Assembly: GCF_027744825.2 (NCBI RefSeq)
Contig: NC_071335.1
Location: forward strand, 13,219,501-13,283,500
DNA from: Synchiropus splendidus
Lineage: Eukaryota > Chordata > Actinopteri > Syngnathiformes > Callionymidae
Length of the DNA: 64,000 bases
Direction: 5' to 3'
This document shows positions 60,701 through 64,000 of this stretch, one piece after another. A program made the position numbers and the translations under genes. The notes under the pieces are model-generated. The model was not told the DNA's origin. It saw only the letters and a program-made list of their open reading frames with translations, and ran no database searches. The stretch's first letter is position 1. Every line of letters begins with the position of its first letter.

Positions 60701-61883
60701 AACCGACGACCCTGGGGAAACCCAAAGAGCCCTTTGTGTCTGATGCTATTTCCTACTACCTTCGGGCTGGCCAGCAGCCGGTCTACTTCACCATATACTC
60801 TGTCAAGGTATTTGAATCCTCCTCTTCATATCAAAGTATAGTTTGTCTCTGTTTTTGCAGCTCTTAATATCACGAGTAACATGAGGACGCTCCCTTTCTG
60901 TTTTGTCTTTTAGATCATTTGCACGTCGAACAGTCTTGTGGAGGATGTCTTTCTCACCCATGTGGAGCTGGTCTTTCCAGATTTTCATCTGATTCCAAAG
61001 TCACTGAGAGGTGAACTGGGAGAAAAATGTCCCAACATTTCCATTTCTACTTCTCCTTATAGGCCTTATATGTGCATGAACTGAACTGGTTTTATTTCCG
61101 TCTTCCAAATAGAAAAGCAAAGGAAGAGTGCGGGAGACATGTGTGGAGCTGTTGCCACATTATGCTATAAAGAGGTAGCTTTTTCACTTCTAAAATCTCT
61201 TTATTTTCTGCACAGTTTTAATAGCTTTAAGATGCTAAGTGTGTGTACGTGTGTGTCCAGGCCAAACTAAGTGGCAGAGACACTAACCGAGCGATGCCAG
61301 TGAGGACGTCTGCTGTTCAGATTGATGCCATTCCGGCTAAGGACGATGAAGGTTCGCCTCAATGCCAGCTTTGCATTTCCTCCTCGCACATTAGTAACTT
61401 GTGTACTTGTCTTCCTCTTCCAGATGTGAACTGCTTAACTGTGACACTGAAAGATCAACCTGCAAAAACAAAAAACATCTCCCCGGTAGGTTTACGTGAC
61501 ACTAACTGAAATGTTCACTTACTAATAACTTTCTTTTTTTTATGTGTAGAATCCCAAGATTCGGACCAGTGAAGTTAAGATCTGCGCTATGGGGGGTCAG
61601 TCCATCACAGTTACTCTGGATCGAGACTGTCGCAGGACCTACAAACATGTGCAGAGGTGTGGCGTCTTTTCTACTGCAATCCATTGGTGTTGTCAGAAGT
61701 GATGTAACAGTTACTTCTTTATTTGTCAGCATCGAGATCTTCCCATGCGTGGACCCCAGCTACAGCGTTCAGAAAACCTTTCAGTCCAAAGTCGCCGTCG
61801 GAGATGAGAAGTCTGGACTGAGCAAGTACATGAACAAAGGACTTCCTCTTCCAATCAACACATTTTCTGGCATCATCAGCTGA
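54391..61883 (+). CDS. pik3r6: PI3-kinase gamma regulatory subunit 6 (p84/p87), 20 coding exons
   Basis: Alternative adaptor of class IB PI3-kinase, binding p110-gamma at the membrane in leukocyte signalling. Exons: 54391-54436, 54510-54605, 54797-54888, 55017-55085, 55244-55376, 55799-55868, 55950-56145, 57145-57283, 57693-57779, 58486-58708, 58926-59180, 59411-59501, 59955-60074, 60700-60807, 60914-61010, 61113-61174, 61261-61351, 61424-61485, 61550-61656, 61730-61883. Frame is kept throughout, giving 765 residues (human about 754). Landmarks: [10 protein letters not shown] (48-57; human MWRWSLHKKV), [25 protein letters not shown] (346-360), [24 protein letters not shown] and the C-terminal [10 protein letters not shown]. 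The first exon is the least certain part. Paralogue of the adjacent pik3r5. Confidence 0.96.
54510..54605 (+). CDS. pik3r6: pik3r6 coding exon 2
   Basis: About residues 16-47, [20 protein letters not shown], aligning with human VELDLQRSVQAVLREL. Acceptor TTTATAG, donor GTAATA into a microsatellite-bearing 191-nt intron. Confidence 0.88.
54651..54712. repeat. (TG)n(TA)n compound microsatellite in pik3r6 intron 2
   Basis: About eight TG/GT units followed by about 23 AT units, filling a third of the 191-nt intron between coding exons 2 and 3. Confidence 0.93.
54797..54888 (+). CDS. pik3r6: pik3r6 coding exon 3
   Basis: Residues 48-78 (first codon split), [15 protein letters not shown] then [10 protein letters not shown] (human GMWRWSLHKKVERDP, VRILLRELEK). 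Donor GTAATT. Confidence 0.94.
55017..55085 (+). CDS. pik3r6: pik3r6 coding exon 4
   Basis: 69 bases, phase 0 to 0, residues 79-101, [16 protein letters not shown] (human HVIIPLLHTVMYVLTK). Acceptor GTCCTGCAG, donor GTACCG. Confidence 0.95.
55244..55376 (+). CDS. pik3r6: pik3r6 coding exon 5
   Basis: Residues 102-145 plus one base, [20 protein letters not shown] (human ELYQRIYAFCTRLLTLPTPY), then [13 protein letters not shown]. Donor GTATTC. Confidence 0.95.
55377..55798 (+). other. pik3r6 intron 5
   Basis: 422 bases, GT-AG; no repeat or exon-like segment seen. Confidence 0.88.
55799..55868 (+). CDS. pik3r6: pik3r6 coding exon 6
   Basis: 70 bases, phase 1 to 2, [17 protein letters not shown] (human YQRMVIAEQNLTNELYP). 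Acceptor AACCTGCAG, donor GTGAGT. Confidence 0.95.
55950..56145 (+). CDS. pik3r6: pik3r6 coding exon 7 (GC donor)
   Basis: About residues 169-234, [20 protein letters not shown] then [18 protein letters not shown] (human VSHALQAALGEACHAGAL). It ends CTTCAG before GCAAGT, a consensus GC-type donor, because the next exon must continue in phase 0. Confidence 0.92.
56146..57144 (+). other. pik3r6 intron 7, probable GC-AG intron with a repeat relic
   Basis: Begins GCAAGT and ends TTTGCTACAG. At about 56560-56600 it holds ATAAGCCGCACCGTATATAT followed by AAGCCGCAGG, tandem motifs of the same general style as the 611-735 repeat, and is otherwise AT-rich. Confidence 0.75.
57145..57283 (+). CDS. pik3r6: pik3r6 coding exon 8
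   Basis: Residues 235-280 plus one base, [14 protein letters not shown] (human LEHYFHAVVAALEQ), then [10 protein letters not shown]. Acceptor TTTGCTACAG, donor GTATGA. Confidence 0.93.
57284..57692 (+). other. pik3r6 intron 8
   Basis: 409 bases, GT-AG; nothing notable. Confidence 0.88.
57693..57779 (+). CDS. pik3r6: pik3r6 coding exon 9
   Basis: 87 bases, phase 1 to 1, residues 281-309, [18 protein letters not shown] (human PLPSPYITFHLWTGEEQL). Donor GTAAGT. Confidence 0.93.
57780..58485 (+). other. pik3r6 intron 9
   Basis: 706 bases. It holds AAAT-rich low-complexity DNA with a hairpin-forming AAGTAAATATTTATTTACTT (about 58059-58078) and a degenerate TATCG-type tract (58240-58320). Confidence 0.8.
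58486..58708 (+). CDS. pik3r6: pik3r6 coding exon 10
   Basis: Residues 310-383, acidic [10 protein letters not shown] then [20 protein letters not shown] (human VSVLSTDSGIERDLPTG). Acceptor ATGCTTCAG, donor GTAACT, phase 2. Confidence 0.94.
58926..59180 (+). CDS. pik3r6: pik3r6 coding exon 11
   Basis: Residues 384-468, a basic linker then [20 protein letters not shown] (human ARVLVLGDDRMLGRLAQAYH). Acceptor TTTCTTTAG, donor GTATTT. Confidence 0.95.
59411..59501 (+). CDS. pik3r6: pik3r6 coding exon 12
   Basis: Residues 469-499, [18 protein letters not shown] (human LTPRLSLQLYYIPVLAP). Acceptor CATTGGCAG, donor GTAAGT. Confidence 0.95.
59502..59954 (+). other. pik3r6 intron 12
   Basis: 453 bases, GT-AG; ordinary intron sequence. 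Confidence 0.88.
59955..60074 (+). CDS. pik3r6: pik3r6 coding exon 13
   Basis: 40 codons, phase 0 to 0, [18 protein letters not shown] (human ATFLGRVDPWYQSNVNTL). Acceptor CCTTTGTAG, donor GTGAGA. Confidence 0.95.
60075..60699 (+). other. pik3r6 intron 13
   Basis: 625 bases, with AT-rich TATATTTATTT stretches (60538-60560). No exon-like segment seen. Confidence 0.88.
60700..60807 (+). CDS. pik3r6: pik3r6 coding exon 14
   Basis: 36 codons, phase 0 to 0, [20 protein letters not shown] (human FILDVITYYIRMGTQPIYFQ). Donor GTATTT. Confidence 0.95.
60914..61010 (+). CDS. pik3r6: pik3r6 coding exon 15
   Basis: Residues 576-607 plus one base, [16 protein letters not shown] (human TEDIFLIELKVKIQDS). 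Acceptor TGTCTTTTAG, donor GTGAAC. Confidence 0.92.
61113..61174 (+). CDS. pik3r6: pik3r6 coding exon 16
   Basis: 62 bases, basic [20 protein letters not shown] (human GPGAELSLCYQKA). Acceptor TTCCAAATAG, donor GTAGCT. Confidence 0.9.
61261..61351 (+). CDS. pik3r6: pik3r6 coding exon 17
   Basis: 30 codons plus one base, [17 protein letters not shown] (human LRATGLILKAIPASDTE). Acceptor GTGTGTCCAG, donor GTTCGC, a weaker donor. Confidence 0.91.
61424..61485 (+). CDS. pik3r6: pik3r6 coding exon 18
   Basis: 62 bases, phase 1 to 0, [20 protein letters not shown] (human CLNVNVTEVVKSSNLAGKSF). Donor GTAGGT, then a 64-nt intron. Confidence 0.9.
61550..61656 (+). CDS. pik3r6: pik3r6 coding exon 19
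   Basis: About residues 680-714, [20 protein letters not shown] then [10 protein letters not shown] (human LLTLSLDKDDQRTFRDVV). Acceptor TATGTGTAG, donor GTGTGG. Confidence 0.93.
61730..61883 (+). CDS. pik3r6: pik3r6 coding exon 20 and stop
   Basis: Residues to 765 and TGA (61881-61883). IEIFPCVDP opens it and [15 protein letters not shown] closes it (human [15 protein letters not shown]). Acceptor TTTGTCAG. Confidence 0.96.
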
Positions 61884-62092
61884 CCTCCGCTCCGTTTCTG
61901 CTGGCACCGACTCATGTTATTTACCGTCCTGCTCCTGAAGTTTTCCGTCTGGCGAAACTGAGAAGAATGAACTACCTGAACTGATGCTGGGCCACAGGTG
62001 TGTGACAGGGCTGAGACAAAAGCCAACAATGCTGGGCCACAAAACAACAAACAAGGACGTGCTTCTATGGGCCGCACAACACTAACACAGAC

Positions 62093-62098
62093 AATAAA
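62093..62098 (+). terminator. pik3r6 proximal poly(A) signal
   Basis: AATAAA 210 bases after the stop; downstream CACAGTGTCG is only mildly GU-rich. Confidence 0.45.
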
Positions 62099-62864
62099 AA
62101 CTCACACAGTGTCGCATCTGGAGCACTTCCTGTCTGACAGTCTACATTTAGTCGCCATCGCAAGTGTCTAAATGAAGCCTTCATTTTACAGTTTCCTCTT
62201 TGAAGAGCATCACTCTTTCATCACTATTGTGCACCGTCATGGCAGCGTTGTTTTTGTCTCCCTTCAACGCCTGAGTTGAAAGATAATTCAAGGCTTTTGT
62301 TAATCCATGCCTTCAACTTCATTGTCTTGAAACCAATTTTGCTATGACCAGCTGTGCCTGTATCGATGAGTGGGTGTAGATATGGATTGAATAATTGACA
62401 GTGTCATAAACCCCACAACACTGTCAGTCTATTTTTTAAAATGCAGAGTGGGTGGATTCCTGTGGTTGACGTTGAAAACATTGAGTCTGTGAATTCTGGT
62501 TTGGCCACTATTCCTGGTACTGTTCATTGACAGGAATCAGAGCTGGAGCGGTGACAAATGGCATGACACAACAAACCGCTCCTACCTTGCAAAGGCTTTT
62601 GTCTCATGTGAAAAAAAAAAAGAAAAAACTTTCTAGGGAGCAAAGTTCCTCCTCTGTTTTCCCCCAGAACTTTTTGTAATCCATGACGCGTGCCATCTGG
62701 TCATCTGAAACCAACAACAGGCTGGCATGACTCTCACTCATCCACCTCTTCTCAAGGGTTCATGTGAGGCGTTGAATTCCAGTTGACCTTAAACTATTCA
62801 AACCATTTTGAGGTTGAAACCAGATTCATCTGTGCTGTACCTGAAATGACATGTATCAGTACTG

Positions 62865-62906
62865 AACATTTTGGCCCTTAGCTGGAGGGCATTGGGCCAA
62901 AATGTT
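62865..62906 (+). other. 13-bp perfect stem-loop in the pik3r6 3' region
   Basis: AACATTTTGGCCC (62865-62877) pairs exactly with GGGCCAAAATGTT (62894-62906) around a 16-base loop. Flanks CAGTACT and AAGTACACTG could extend the stem imperfectly. Function unknown. Confidence 0.65.
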
Positions 62907-63524
62907 ACATAAGTACACTGAAAAAAAAATTCCTAAATCAACTGAGCGCATTTTCATTGAAATAATAATAATGTCAGTTATTTAAACAACACTTTACCTT
63001 CTGTGATTCATAAAACTATTAGTTCTGTCTGATGCAAAAACTGATATCAATGAAATCATTCGATATCTTTTTTTCCTGTCTGTCACAAGAGCTGTTTAAA
63101 AAAAAAAAGAGTTGTGAAAATGTGAAAACCCTTTGATGTGATTGTACTTGTGGCTTTGTGTGGGTGAGATTAAAACCACATACTCATTCATATATCTTCG
63201 TATCTGGAGCTGAATCATGCCAACATGAAATGAAGAGGTGTCCTGCTAAAAAGCGTATCTTCTGTGATATTTGGGGAAACTGCAATAACATTGTCACGTT
63301 GATGAAACAATGCTCCGATGTCAACACCTTCAGTTAGAAAGGTGCTGTTTGGTACAGCTGTACTTCTGTTTTTTTGTTCCTCCATGTAAGAAGAAAATCA
63401 TTTTAAGGTCTTGATTTAGCATTCAGAATGTGACTCCTGATATTATGCCATCTGCCATCTGTTGAAAATCGTGGATTGAATGTTCTATTTTGCACATAAT
63501 CTATATTGCACAAAAAAATGAAGT

Positions 63525-63550
63525 TGTAAATAATAACTTGTCTGTAAATA
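63525..63550 (+). promoter_or_regulatory. two Pumilio-type elements near the distal poly(A) signal
   Basis: TGTAAATA at 63525-63532 and again at 63543-63550, both matching UGUANAUA, within 35 bases of AATAAA (63558). Pumilio proteins bind such sites to repress or destabilise mRNA; binding here is inferred. Confidence 0.5.
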
Positions 63551-63557
63551 TGCGAAA

Positions 63558-63563
63558 AATAAA
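63558..63563 (+). terminator. pik3r6 distal poly(A) signal
   Basis: AATAAA followed 20-40 bases later by GTGAGCTTGTGTTTT, a typical GU-rich downstream element. Confidence 0.6.
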
Positions 63564-63599
63564 CAGTATTTTAGTTTCCTGCAGTGAGCTTGTGTTTTA

Positions 63600-64000
63600 G
63601 CAGTGTTGTGTGAATAAGTCATTTATATCCTACCAGCAACCCGAACATGAAGATATGAAAATCATCGATGAACAAGCGCAACAACGCGTCACTCCTCCAT
63701 AGGACTTCAGTGAAAAAAAAAAAGAAAACATGCTGACGTACATTAAATTACAAACAATGATGCCATGTCTTGTATAGTCTTTGTGCAGCCATTCATTGAG
63801 CACTATCATCCTTACTTTAAGTCTTAGAGTGACAATTGAAATCTGTCCAAAAAAAATGAAACGTACAGAATAAAGTGAGAAAAGATTTAAAAAAAAAAGT
63901 TAAACCAGTTTGTATCAGTGCCTGGATGGTGAGAGATTAATTTTGGTTAGTTGATTCATTTCGAGTAATTATTTTCACACATAAGTAATTACACTTTTCA
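63600..64000. other. downstream flank
   Basis: AT-rich DNA with A runs (63713-63723, 63888-63898) and another AATAAA at about 63870. No gene seen. Confidence 0.6.

Larger units (their letters stand above)
61884..63590 (+). other. pik3r6: pik3r6 3' UTR (extent inferred)
   Basis: From the stop to the distal AATAAA at 63558 and a T/G-rich downstream element. A proximal AATAAA at 62093 would give a 210-base UTR instead. It holds a strong hairpin (62865-62906) and two TGTAAATA motifs (63525, 63543). Confidence 0.55.

Overview
The window is vertebrate nuclear DNA, almost certainly from a ray-finned (teleost) fish. All supported protein-coding sequence is split by spliceosomal introns, many only 60-100 bases long. 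Simple repeats (TA, CA, ATT) and small foldback transposon relics are scattered through the non-coding DNA. The three genes found keep the order and relative orientation of the mammalian block NTN1 - PIK3R5 - PIK3R6. The species, and whether the netrin is the a or b teleost copy, cannot be told from the sequence alone.

Layout: (1) 1-28.6 kb, minus strand: the 5' part of netrin-1. It has a signal peptide, laminin N-terminal domain and three laminin-EGF repeats in three coding exons (27480-28494, 7055-7243, 2687-2836). The C-terminal NTR domain lies beyond the left edge. A 20-kb first coding intron holds foldback elements, microsatellites and several GC-richer stretches that look like candidate enhancers. 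(2) 28.6-36.7 kb: the intergenic interval, with a G-run block just upstream of ntn1, a 259-bp tandem duplication and a possible pik3r5 leader exon. (3) 36762-45706, plus strand: complete pik3r5 (p101), 17 coding exons, 886 residues. (4) 45.7-54.4 kb: short 3' end of pik3r5, then a promoter-like segment and probable non-coding first exon of pik3r6 (to 47001) followed by a 7.4-kb leader intron. (5) 54391-61883, plus strand: complete pik3r6 (p84/p87), 20 coding exons, 765 residues, followed by an apparent 1.7-kb 3' UTR that carries a hairpin and two Pumilio-type sites just before a poly(A) signal.

Pik3r5 and Pik3r6 are the two alternative adaptor subunits of class IB PI3-kinase gamma. They bind the catalytic p110-gamma and couple it to G-protein beta-gamma. 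The two genes are tandem paralogues. From the second or third exon to about residue 280, and again over the last eight exons, they have the same intron phases and near-identical exon lengths, and both proteins end in a PI-x-TFSG motif. Netrin-1 is a secreted guidance cue with no known mechanistic link to them; the linkage is conserved synteny.

I found no CRISPR array, tRNA, rRNA, viral gene or obviously new multi-gene system. The most checkable oddities are a probable GC-AG intron in pik3r6, the strict phase collinearity of the two adaptors, two large inverted-repeat elements, loss of one netrin N-glycosylation sequon relative to human, and an exon-like open segment at 48021-48274.
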